From the NCBI GenBank assembly GCA_045614605.1, contig JAZLDH010000007.1:164234-228233 (forward strand): a stretch of DNA of 64,000 nt, in the 5' to 3' direction. The notes below the pieces were generated by a model, which was not told where the DNA came from, made no database searches, and was given only the letters and a program-made list of their open reading frames with translations. Both the position numbers and the translations under genes were made by a program. Shown in pieces: positions 50,958 through 59,229 of the stretch. Each line of letters opens with the position of its first letter. Position 1 is the first letter of the stretch. This DNA comes from Onthomorpha sp937906975 (GTDB lineage Bacteria > Bacteroidota > Bacteroidia > Bacteroidales > P3).

Positions 50958-52232
50958 ATGAAAAGAATAATCACCTTAGGTTTTGTTTTACTCGGCCTGC
51001 AACTTCATAGTCAAACACTTGAAGAATGTCATAGGCTTGCAAAGGAAAACTATCCCGAAATAAAACGTTATGAATTGATTGACAAGAGCGAGCAATATAA
51101 TATTAAGAATGCTCTTATGGCATGGGCGCCTCAAATCAATATTTCAGGACAAGCAACCTATCAATCGGCAACCCCTACTTACCCCGAAGTCTTTGATGCT
51201 TTTCTTGCTTTGAGTGGAATTGATATGCTTGGGATTGACAAGTTTCAATACAAAGCCGCAATAGATGTAAATCAAACTATTTGGGACGGAGGCTACTCAA
51301 AGGCAAATCTTGATATAGCAAAGGCAGATGCAAAGGCAGAAAGAAAACAAAATGAAATAGCCTTATACGATTTACAATCAAGGGTTAATGATATATACTT
51401 TGGAGTATTACTTTTAGAAGAAAGAAAGGCACAAACAGAAAACTTGATTGAGATTTTGGAAAGCAATCTTAATCGTATGAGGGTTTATCAAAGAAACGAT
51501 ATTGCAATGCAATCCGATGTTGATGCCATAGAAGTAGAGCTTTTGAGTGCGAAACAAAATCTTGCACAAATCATCTCCTCTCTTAAATCGTTTAGACAAA
51601 TGCTTGAAATCTTTATAGGACAAAAGCTAAAAGACGAAAAACTACAACGTCCTGCAATGATACAAATTGCAAATCAAACATCAAATCGTGCGGAGCTTCA
51701 ACTCTTTGACCTTCAAAAAGAAAAGTTATCTTCTCAACGAAAAGTCATAAATTCTTCCTTAATGCCACACTTTTCATTGTTTGGACAAGTTTATTATGGC
51801 TATCCAGGGCTTGATATGTTTAAATCAATGATAGAAAATTCGCCCGATTTAAACGCAATTGCAGGCATTAGAATGAGTTGGAACTTAGGAGGATTTTACA
51901 CAAGGAAAAACTCTCTCAACAAAATCTCCATAGCGGAAAGGCAAATTGAAATTCAAAAAGATGTTTTCCTTTTTAACACCTCGTTACAACTTTCTCAAAA
52001 CAATTCGGAAATAGAACGCTTAAAGCAAGCCTTAGAAGATGATGAGAAAATTATAGACTTGCGCCGTTCAATACGCATTGCGGCGGAGTCAAAAATGGAA
52101 AACGGATTGATAGATGCAACGGAGCTTTTACAAAAGATTAACGAGGAATCAATAAGCCTTATCAATCGTAGCCAACACGAAATAGAATTATTACAAAACA
52201 TTTATAAAATTAAACAAACCCTTAATCAATAA
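50958..52232 (+). CDS. TolC-like outer membrane efflux protein
   Basis: This 424-residue protein has a signal peptide (IITLGFVLLGLQLHSQ) and the OEP fold: TLEECHRLAKENYPEIKRYELI, repeated long coiled coils and NLDIAKADAKAERKQNEIALYDLQSRVNDIYFGVLLLEERKAQ. It should form the outer membrane channel for the inner membrane ABC exporter encoded downstream. The length matches the family. It lies 5 bases after tetR. Confidence 0.88.
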   Translation: MKRIITLGFVLLGLQLHSQTLEECHRLAKENYPEIKRYELIDKSEQYNIKNALMAWAPQINISGQATYQSATPTYPEVFDAFLALSGIDMLGIDKFQYKAAIDVNQTIWDGGYSKANLDIAKADAKAERKQNEIALYDLQSRVNDIYFGVLLLEERKAQTENLIEILESNLNRMRVYQRNDIAMQSDVDAIEVELLSAKQNLAQIISSLKSFRQMLEIFIGQKLKDEKLQRPAMIQIANQTSNRAELQLFDLQKEKLSSQRKVINSSLMPHFSLFGQVYYGYPGLDMFKSMIENSPDLNAIAGIRMSWNLGGFYTRKNSLNKISIAERQIEIQKDVFLFNTSLQLSQNNSEIERLKQALEDDEKIIDLRRSIRIAAESKMENGLIDATELLQKINEESISLINRSQHEIELLQNIYKIKQTLNQ

Positions 52233-52237
52233 GAATT

Positions 52238-53122
52238 ATGAAAAAGATTATTTATATCATTGCAGGATTATGCTTGATTTCTTGCAACAAAACTAATAAA
52301 TTTGACGCACAAGGCACATTTGAGGCAAGAGAAATAACGATTTCTTCTGAGGCAAATGGTAAAATCCTTAGCTTTCCTATTGAAGAAGGCATGGAAATAA
52401 AAGCCGATGAAACACTTGGACAAATAGATACTATACAATTGCATTTTCAACGCAAACAACTCTCTGCACAACTCTCTGCTTTGCTCGCCTCACGCCCCGA
52501 TACTCAAAAGCAAGTAGCCTCTTTACAAGAGCAAATCGCAAAACAAAAAAGCGAACTTAAAAGAGTAGAAAACATGTTGCAAGACAATGCAGCAACAAAA
52601 AAGCAATATGATGACATTGAGGCTCAAATAAAAATTTTAGAAACTCAACTCTCTGCAACGCTTTCAACACTTAACAAAAACACAACCTCAATCAACGAAA
52701 ATGCTCTTGCACTTGAAGCACAAATATCATCATTAGAGGATAGGATTTCAAAATGCAAAATCACCTCTCCAATCAACGGAACAATACTTGTAAAGTATGC
52801 ACAAGAGGGAGAAACGACAGTAAGTAGCAAACCACTTTTAAAGGTTGCCGACCTTGAAAACATTTATCTAAGAGCTTATTTTACAAGCGAGCAACTACCA
52901 AAGATTAAAGTAGGAAACAAAGTAAAAGTAATTGCAGACTTTGGAGCAGAAGAGCGATATGAATATGAGGGAAAAATAACTTGGATTTCATCTCAATCGG
53001 AGTTTACTCCAAAAAGCATACAAACCGCAAATTCAAGAGCAAACCTTGTTTACGGAGTGAAAATTGCAGTTAAAAACGATGGACGCTTAAAATTAGGACT
53101 TTCGGGCGAAGTAATTTTGTAA
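52238..53122 (+). CDS. HlyD-family periplasmic adaptor (YbhG-like)
   Basis: This 294-residue lipoprotein-like adaptor has a signal ending LISCNK (possible lipobox Cys near residue 16), a biotinyl-lipoyl half GKILSFPIEEGMEIKADETLGQID, a coiled coil with TQKQVASLQEQIAKQKSELKRVENML, the second half GTILVKYAQEGETTVSSKPLLKVADL and a membrane-proximal barrel. It links the inner membrane ABC complex to the TolC-like channel. Five bases separate it from the channel gene. Confidence 0.9.
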   Translation: MKKIIYIIAGLCLISCNKTNKFDAQGTFEAREITISSEANGKILSFPIEEGMEIKADETLGQIDTIQLHFQRKQLSAQLSALLASRPDTQKQVASLQEQIAKQKSELKRVENMLQDNAATKKQYDDIEAQIKILETQLSATLSTLNKNTTSINENALALEAQISSLEDRISKCKITSPINGTILVKYAQEGETTVSSKPLLKVADLENIYLRAYFTSEQLPKIKVGNKVKVIADFGAEERYEYEGKITWISSQSEFTPKSIQTANSRANLVYGVKIAVKNDGRLKLGLSGEVIL

Positions 53123-53123
53123 G

Positions 53124-54023
53124 ATGAATGCAATAGAGATTGAAAACATTTCAAAACAATTTGGCAAGGTTAAAGCCTTGGACGATGTTTGCTTAGAGGT
53201 AAAAGAGGGAGAATGCTTTGGGCTAATAGGACCTGACGGAGCGGGAAAGACAACTCTTTTTAGAATACTTACAACCCTTCTTTCGCCCGATAATGGAAAA
53301 GCAAGCGTTAATGGTTTTGATGTAAAGAGGGATTATTTAGAGATAAGGAAATGCGTAGGTTATATGCCTGGTAGGTTTTCTCTTTATCAAGATTTGTCGG
53401 TTGAGGAAAATCTTGAATTTTTTGCAGCACTTTTCAATACCAAAATCAAGGATTCTTATAGCCTTATTGAACCTATTTACAAGCAAATCGAACCTTTCAA
53501 AACTCGCCGTGCAGGAAAGCTATCGGGAGGTATGAAACAAAAACTCGCACTCTGTTGCGCGCTTATTCATTACCCAAAAGTGCTTTTTCTTGACGAGCCA
53601 ACAACGGGTGTTGATGCGGTTTCGAGAAGTGAATTTTGGGATATGCTTGCGGGACTTAAAGCAAAAGGAATTACAATACTTGTTTCAACGCCTTATATGG
53701 ACGAAGCATCAAGGTGTGAGCGTATTGCACTTTGCAATGAAGGGAAAATCTTAACTACAAATACACCTAAAAATATAGTAGATGGCTATAATGATGAATT
53801 ATATGCAATAAGCGCCGATAATATGTTTGAATTGCTTTCTTTGTCGCGAAAAGTCAAAGGCGTAAAAGAATGTTATCCTTTTGGAGAAAGCCATCATCTT
53901 GTTGTAGAAAAGGATTTTGACAAAGAGTATTTCGCAAATGAGCTTAACCAAATAAAGAATCTACAAATCAAAAAAGCCTCTCCGAGTATTGAGGATATGT
54001 TTATAAAACTTATGAAGCGATGA
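53124..54023 (+). CDS. ABC transporter ATP-binding protein (first YbhF-like half)
   Basis: The 299 residues include Walker A GLIGPDGAGKTT, the signature KLSGGMKQKLALC and Walker B VLFLDEPTTGVDAVSR, plus a C-terminal extension of about 80 residues. It corresponds to the N-terminal half of E. coli YbhF, which is a fused double ATPase. Here the two halves are separate genes that overlap by four bases (ATGA). It works with the two permease genes downstream. Confidence 0.92.
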   Translation: MNAIEIENISKQFGKVKALDDVCLEVKEGECFGLIGPDGAGKTTLFRILTTLLSPDNGKASVNGFDVKRDYLEIRKCVGYMPGRFSLYQDLSVEENLEFFAALFNTKIKDSYSLIEPIYKQIEPFKTRRAGKLSGGMKQKLALCCALIHYPKVLFLDEPTTGVDAVSRSEFWDMLAGLKAKGITILVSTPYMDEASRCERIALCNEGKILTTNTPKNIVDGYNDELYAISADNMFELLSLSRKVKGVKECYPFGESHHLVVEKDFDKEYFANELNQIKNLQIKKASPSIEDMFIKLMKR

Positions 54024-54760
54024 AAGATATTGTAATTTCGGTAAAAGAAATAAGCAAGGTGTTTGGTGATTTTACGGCTGTGGATAAAATCAGCTTTGAG
54101 GTAAGAAAGGGAGAAATATTTGGCTTTCTTGGTGCAAACGGTGCGGGAAAAACAACGGCTATGAGAATGCTTTGTGGACTTAGTTTCCCAACACACGGAA
54201 GTGGAACTGTTGCTGGATTTGACATAAGAAAGCAAAGCGAGGAAATAAAGCGAAACATAGGATATATGAGCCAAAAGTTTTCGCTTTATAACAACCTTAC
54301 CGTTTGGGAAAACATAAGATTATTTGCGGGAATCTATGGTCTAAGCAAGCAAGAGACAAAACAAAGAGCAGAAAACATATTTAAGCAACTTGATTTTGAG
54401 AAAGAAAGAAACACACTTGTAGCCTCACTCCCACTTGGTTGGAAACAAAAACTTTCATTCTCCATTGCAACAATACATAAACCCGAAATAGTATTTCTTG
54501 ACGAGCCAACAGGAGGCGTGGACCCGATAACAAGACGACAATTTTGGGAAATGATTTATCAAGCCTCCAACGAGGGAACTACAATCTTTGTTACAACTCA
54601 CTATATGGACGAGGCAGAATATTGTTCTCGCGTTTCCATTATGGTAGATGGGCAAATAAGAGCATTGGATACGCCAGCGAATTTGAAAAAACTTTACAAT
54701 GCCGAATCTATGGACGAGGTTTTTAGACACCTTGCAAGAGAGGCAAAAAGAGGGGAATAA
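54020..54760 (+). CDS. ABC transporter ATP-binding protein (second YbhF-like half)
   Basis: The 246 residues have Walker A GFLGANGAGKTT and Walker B IVFLDEPTGGVDPITRR. The signature motif is degenerate, ASLPLGWKQKLSFS in place of LSGGQ. The same LPLGWKQ form occurs in the C-terminal half of YbhF, which supports that identity. One composite ATP site is thus probably less active. The start overlaps the first ATPase by four bases. Confidence 0.92.
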   Translation: MKDIVISVKEISKVFGDFTAVDKISFEVRKGEIFGFLGANGAGKTTAMRMLCGLSFPTHGSGTVAGFDIRKQSEEIKRNIGYMSQKFSLYNNLTVWENIRLFAGIYGLSKQETKQRAENIFKQLDFEKERNTLVASLPLGWKQKLSFSIATIHKPEIVFLDEPTGGVDPITRRQFWEMIYQASNEGTTIFVTTHYMDEAEYCSRVSIMVDGQIRALDTPANLKKLYNAESMDEVFRHLAREAKRGE

Positions 54761-54764
54761 AACA

Positions 54765-55817
54765 ATGAAGACAAACTTTTTATCATTTGTAAAAAAAGAA
54801 GCTTTACATATCCTACGCGATAAAAGGACAATGATGATTGTGCTTTTAATTCCTATTGTCCTTATGATACTTTTTGGATTTGCAATATCTACCGAACTAA
54901 ACAACCTAAACGTTGCGGTATCTGTTCAAAAACATACGGAGGATATTAGAGGGAAAATAGAAAAGCTTTCAGCTAATCCTTATTTTACCTTTGTGGGCTA
55001 TGTCAATCAAAAAGATGCGGAAACAATGCTTCGTAGCTCAAAGGCTGATGCGGTAGTTGTTTTTGACAATGAGGGAAAGATGCAATTTCTTTTTGACGCC
55101 TCAAACACCAATACCGCTATGTCAGGAAGCATTTACTTGCAAAGCGTAATGAGCGATGAGAATTTTTCTAATCAAGAACTATTTAATCTACATTTGCTTT
55201 ACAACCCTCAAATGAAGTCGGCTTATAATTTCGTACCTGGCATAATGGGATTGATATTTATTTTGATTTGTGCAATGATGACCTCGGTTGCAATCGTAAG
55301 AGAAAAAGAAAGCGGAACAATGGAAGTATTACTTGTCTCGCCTGTAAGACCCATTAAAATCATTCTTGCAAAAATGATTCCATACTTTGTAATCTCTTGC
55401 ATAAACCTTACAACTATTCTATTGGTTTCAAGATTTTTACTTGATGTTCCTTTAAGTGGTAGTTTATTTAGCATTATTTTCATTTCACTAATCTATCTTG
55501 TACTTTCTTTATCCTTAGGATTGCTTGTTTCCACCATATCTTCCTCACAAGTAATGGCACTTTTAATCTCTGCAATGGTGATGATGATGCCTATTCTTAT
55601 GCTTTCGGGAATGATATTCCCTATTGAAAATCTACCAAGCGTGCTACAACCTGTGCCATACATAGTACCCGCAAAATGGTATATTGAGGCGATAAGAAAA
55701 CTAATGATTATGGGATTGCCAATCACGGCCGTAACAAAAGAAATACTTATACTAATTCTTATGAGCGTTGTCTTAGTATTTGTTTCTTTAAAGAAATTTA
55801 ATGACAAACTTGATTAA
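54765..55817 (+). CDS. ABC-2 type permease (YbhS-like)
   Basis: The 350 residues from the ATG at 54765 have an N-terminal membrane helix (MMIVLLIPIVLMILFGFAI), a large extracytoplasmic loop, and five C-terminal helices with MTSVAIVREKESGTMEVLLVSPVRPIKIILAKMIPYF. A longer frame starts at 54699 inside the ATPase gene, but the ATG four bases after the ATPase stop is preferred. It pairs with the second permease. Confidence 0.92.
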   Translation: MKTNFLSFVKKEALHILRDKRTMMIVLLIPIVLMILFGFAISTELNNLNVAVSVQKHTEDIRGKIEKLSANPYFTFVGYVNQKDAETMLRSSKADAVVVFDNEGKMQFLFDASNTNTAMSGSIYLQSVMSDENFSNQELFNLHLLYNPQMKSAYNFVPGIMGLIFILICAMMTSVAIVREKESGTMEVLLVSPVRPIKIILAKMIPYFVISCINLTTILLVSRFLLDVPLSGSLFSIIFISLIYLVLSLSLGLLVSTISSSQVMALLISAMVMMMPILMLSGMIFPIENLPSVLQPVPYIVPAKWYIEAIRKLMIMGLPITAVTKEILILILMSVVLVFVSLKKFNDKLD

Positions 55818-55823
55818 AACATA

Positions 55824-56927
55824 ATGAAACAATTATTCATACTTTTACAAAAGGAGTTTATACAAATAAAACGCGACCCTTTCATATCGAAACTAATTAT
55901 AATGTTCCCTATTTTAGTAATGCTTGTTATGCCTTGGGTTACTACAATGGACATTAGAAACGTTTGCGTTACCATTGTAGATAAAGACAATTCCTCCCTT
56001 TCTCGTAGAATGACAAGTGATATAAAAGCATCGGAATACTTCACACTCACCCCTTCTGCCTCCTCATACAACGAAGCAAAAGCAATGTTGGAGGATTTGA
56101 AAACGGATATTATTCTATGTATTCCCGAAAACTTTGAACGCAACCTAACAAACTCCACACCCGAAAAGATAAATATATCAGCCAATGCAGTAAATGCAAC
56201 AAAAGGCTCTTTGGGTAGTCAATACCTTGTTCAAACAATTATGAGCTCTATCTCAAAACAAAATCAAGAAAAAGGCCTATCCACGCCCTTGGAACTAGTT
56301 ACAATAAAGAATTACTATAACGAAACACTTAATTACAAATACTTAATGATACCAGCCTTGATGATAATTTTGCTAATTGTGATTTGTGGATTCCTTTCCG
56401 CCGTAAACATAGTTATAGAAAAAGAAAACGGAACAATAGAACAAATAAACGTAAGTCCAATCAACCGCTTTACATTTATTCTTGCTAAGCTAATACCATT
56501 TTGGATAATAGGATTGTTTGTTATCTCCATAGCGATGCTTATCACTTGGCTTGTTTATGGACTCGCACCCGTAGGCTCAATAGGCTATATCTATCTTGCA
56601 TCAATTTTATTCATACTTGTATTCTCGGGATTTGGCGTAACAATAGCCAATAAATCGGATAACATTCAACAAACTATGTTTGTAATGTTTTTCTTTCTTT
56701 TAACCTTTATGCTACTTAGCGGACTGCTCACCCCTATTTCCTCAATGCCAAAATGGGCTCAATACGCCACAATCATTCTTCCCCCAAGATATTTTATTGA
56801 TATAATGCGTGGAGTGTATCTAAAAGGAAGTGGCTTTATGGATTTATGGTATAACTTTCTTGCCTTAGGGTTTTTTGCAGTGGCATTCAACCTTTTAGCC
56901 GCCAAAACATACAAAAAACAAGGCTAA
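55824..56927 (+). CDS. ABC-2 type permease (YbhR-like)
   Basis: The 367 residues match the first permease in plan: N-terminal helix (LIIMFPILVMLVMPWVTTM), loop with DIRNVCVTIVDKDNSSLSRRM, and C-terminal helices with VNIVIEKENGTIEQINVSPINRFTFILAKLIPFWIIG and LLSGLLTPISSMPKWAQYATIILPPRYFIDIMRGVYLKGSG. It completes a TetR-channel-adaptor-ATPase-ATPase-permease-permease operon. Drug, bile salt or metal export is possible. The substrate is unknown. Confidence 0.92.
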   Translation: MKQLFILLQKEFIQIKRDPFISKLIIMFPILVMLVMPWVTTMDIRNVCVTIVDKDNSSLSRRMTSDIKASEYFTLTPSASSYNEAKAMLEDLKTDIILCIPENFERNLTNSTPEKINISANAVNATKGSLGSQYLVQTIMSSISKQNQEKGLSTPLELVTIKNYYNETLNYKYLMIPALMIILLIVICGFLSAVNIVIEKENGTIEQINVSPINRFTFILAKLIPFWIIGLFVISIAMLITWLVYGLAPVGSIGYIYLASILFILVFSGFGVTIANKSDNIQQTMFVMFFFLLTFMLLSGLLTPISSMPKWAQYATIILPPRYFIDIMRGVYLKGSGFMDLWYNFLALGFFAVAFNLLAAKTYKKQG

Positions 56928-56944
56928 GAAAAACACCCTCAAAA

Positions 56945-57020
56945 AAAGCTAAGAAAGAATTTCCTAAAGCTAAGAAAGAAAAAAATAAAGCTAAGAAAAA
57001 ATTTACTAAAGTAAAGAAAA
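56945..57020. repeat. Four-unit 21-bp array after the efflux operon (array J)
   Basis: CTAAG at 56949, 56970 and 56991 and TAAAG at 57012 are exactly 21 bases apart, with A-tracts between. It lies in a convergent gap next to a terminator. Confidence 0.85.
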
Positions 57021-57036
57021 ATTTTAGCGAAATAAT

Positions 57037-57070
57037 AAAGGGTGAAAGTCAATTCTTTCACCCTTTGCTT
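57037..57070. terminator. Terminator with 30-bp hairpin, copy 2
   Basis: Identical over 30 bases (57037-57066), including the loop, to 48662-48691. It serves the efflux operon and the convergent alcohol dehydrogenase. Confidence 0.9.
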
Positions 57071-57073
57071 TCT

Positions 57074-58231
57074 TTATTTTGCTCTTTGTAGGATTTGTCT
57101 TGTTTTTTCTGGTGTTACTATGCCTCTTTCGCCTACGCACCAACCTCTATCTTGGAAGCGTTTAACTATGGTTTCTATTACTTCTTCTCCTATTTCGTAT
57201 TCGCTTAGGCGGGTTTTCTTTCCTATGCTACGGAAAAATTCTTCTGTCTTTTCTACTGCTAAGTCTATGGCTTGGTTTTCGTCTTCAAGGTTTATATTCC
57301 ATACTCTTTTGGCGTATTGTAACAACTTGCCTTTTTTCTCTTCTCGCATTACGTCCATAAGTGCTGGGTGTACGATTGCAAGGGTTTCTCCGTGATCTAA
57401 ACCGCATAGTGCTGTTAGTTCGTGTCCTATCATGTGGGTTGCCCAATCTTCTTCAACACCCATAGCGATAAATCCATTCAATCCCATTGTGGCTGTAAGC
57501 ATAAAGTTGGCGCAAGAGTTGTATGATGGTTTTTCACTCATCAATTCTTGTGCTTCTTCTATAAGGGTAAGCAATAGACTCTCTGCCCAACGGTCCATTA
57601 CTTTTGTGTCTAAACATGTTGTTAGGTATTGTTCTAAGGTGTGGGCGTAAATATCTACTATTCCGTTTGAGATTTGTTTTTTAGGTAGTGAAAGCACTAC
57701 ATTTGGGTCAAGGATTGAGAATGTTGGATAGCCATTTGGATTGTGGAAGGCGAGTTTTTCTGCTCTGTCTCTGCGTGAGATTACTGCTCCGTTGTTCATT
57801 TCTGATGCGGTTGCGGGCAAGGTTAATACGCTTCCAAAAGCGATTGGCTCTGGTAAGCGACCTGCTTTTTTCAATAGTATATCCCATGCGTCTTCTCCTT
57901 CAAAGCGTGCGGCGGTTGCAATGAATTTTGTTCCATCTATTATGGAGCCTCCTCCTACTGCTAATATAAAGTCGATGTTTTCTTTTTTGCAAATCTCAAC
58001 AGCACGCATCAATGTATTGTAGTCGGGATTGGCTTCTATTCCTCCAAATTCTATGATTTGATAGCCTTGTAAGGCGTTCATTACTTGGTCATATACTCCG
58101 TTTTTCTTTATTGAGCCTCCTCCGTATGTTAAAAGTATTTTACGGCTTTTATCTATTTGTTTGCTAAGTTTTGCTATTTGTCCTTGTCCGAAAAGTATTT
58201 TTGTTGGGTTTTTAAATTCAAAATTATTCAT
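57074..58231 (-). CDS. Iron-containing alcohol dehydrogenase (YqhD/BdhA-like)
   Basis: The 385 residues show FEFKNPTKILFGQGQIAKLSKQID, the nucleotide region ILLTYGGGSIKKNGVYDQV, FILAVGGGSIIDGTKFIA, and metal ligands in HMIGHELTALCGLDHGETLAIVHPALM. These fit the NADP-dependent butanol/aldehyde dehydrogenase branch. The starting point overlaps the hydroxyacid dehydrogenase stop by 8 bases, so the two are one operon. Aldehyde or ketone reduction for redox balance is likely. Confidence 0.92.
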   Translation of the reverse strand: MNNFEFKNPTKILFGQGQIAKLSKQIDKSRKILLTYGGGSIKKNGVYDQVMNALQGYQIIEFGGIEANPDYNTLMRAVEICKKENIDFILAVGGGSIIDGTKFIATAARFEGEDAWDILLKKAGRLPEPIAFGSVLTLPATASEMNNGAVISRRDRAEKLAFHNPNGYPTFSILDPNVVLSLPKKQISNGIVDIYAHTLEQYLTTCLDTKVMDRWAESLLLTLIEEAQELMSEKPSYNSCANFMLTATMGLNGFIAMGVEEDWATHMIGHELTALCGLDHGETLAIVHPALMDVMREEKKGKLLQYAKRVWNINLEDENQAIDLAVEKTEEFFRSIGKKTRLSEYEIGEEVIETIVKRFQDRGWCVGERGIVTPEKTRQILQRAK

Positions 58232-59156
58232 TGATGTATTCGTTTAGGTTATTTAATATTATATCTATTCTTATGTCAAAGCTTTCTCTTGTAGCGTATG
58301 CAACGTGTGGTAAAAGTACTGCATTCTTTGCTGAAAGTAAAGGGTGGTTTTCTGCAAGTGGTGGTTCTTTTTCGTAAACGTCTATTCCTGCTCCTGATAT
58401 GCGGTTTTCGTTCAAGGCGTTTGCTAATGCAAGATTGTCTATCACTGCTCCTCTTGCTGTATTTATTAGTATTGCACTTGGTTTGCAAAGTGAAAGGATT
58501 TCTTTGCTAATAAGGTTTTGTGTGTCTTTTGTTAATGGGGTGTGAAGTGAAATAATATCTGCTTGTTTTACTGCTTCTTCTAATGAAAGGTATTCTATTC
58601 CCATTGCTTTTGCTTCTTGTCTTTGTGTGCGTGAGTAGGCTTTTAGTTTGCAACCAAAGGCTTGAAGGATTTTTGCTGTTGCAAGGCCTATTGCTCCTGT
58701 GCCTATGATTGCAACGGTTTTACCTCTTAGTTCTCTTCCTAAGATATTGTTTCTTGTTCCAAGTTGTCGTGTTGCTTTGTCAAATTCTGTGATTTTTCTA
58801 TATACATCTAACATCAATCCTACTGCTAATTCGGCTACGGCTTGTGTGGCATAGCCCGATGCGTTACGGATTAAGATATTGTTTTCTTTGCAATAGTCTT
58901 GGTCTATGTGGTCTAAGCCTGTGAAAGCTACGTTTAAGAATTTTAGGTTTTTGCACTCTTGCAATACTTCTTTTCTTAATGGAATGTTTGACACGATTAC
59001 AACATCTGCATCTTTCATTCTTTCAATCAAGACTTGTGGATTTTCGTTTCTATCGGGATAAACAATAAATTCGTATCCTTTATTTGCGTATATTGTTTCT
59101 AATTCTTTGGCATATTCTTGGCTTATGCCTATTGGTTCTACGGCTACTATTTTCAT
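58224..59156 (-). CDS. D-2-hydroxyacid dehydrogenase
   Basis: The 310 residues have the D-isomer-specific family plan: an N-terminal catalytic part, a Rossmann insert with VAIIGTGAIGLATAKILQAFG, and catalytic Arg (LINTARGAVID), Glu (GIDVYEKEPP) and His (LLPHVAYAT). The substrate may be glycerate, lactate or a branched 2-hydroxyacid. I cannot tell which. It is the first gene of a pair with the alcohol dehydrogenase and starts 20 or so bases after a terminator. Confidence 0.9.
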   Translation of the reverse strand: MKIVAVEPIGISQEYAKELETIYANKGYEFIVYPDRNENPQVLIERMKDADVVIVSNIPLRKEVLQECKNLKFLNVAFTGLDHIDQDYCKENNILIRNASGYATQAVAELAVGLMLDVYRKITEFDKATRQLGTRNNILGRELRGKTVAIIGTGAIGLATAKILQAFGCKLKAYSRTQRQEAKAMGIEYLSLEEAVKQADIISLHTPLTKDTQNLISKEILSLCKPSAILINTARGAVIDNLALANALNENRISGAGIDVYEKEPPLAENHPLLSAKNAVLLPHVAYATRESFDIRIDIILNNLNEYINE

Positions 59157-59177
59157 TGCAATTGATTTGTTAAAAAT

Positions 59178-59208
59178 AAAGCGTGAGAATTTTAACTCCC
59201 ACGCTTTA
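59178..59208 (-). terminator. Terminator after the M3 peptidase gene
   Basis: AAAGCGTGGGA and TCTCACGCTTT pair (one G-T) around GTTAAAAT, with T-rich sequence after on the minus strand. Confidence 0.7.
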
Positions 59209-59229
59209 ATAACTTTAAAACTCTTTGTT

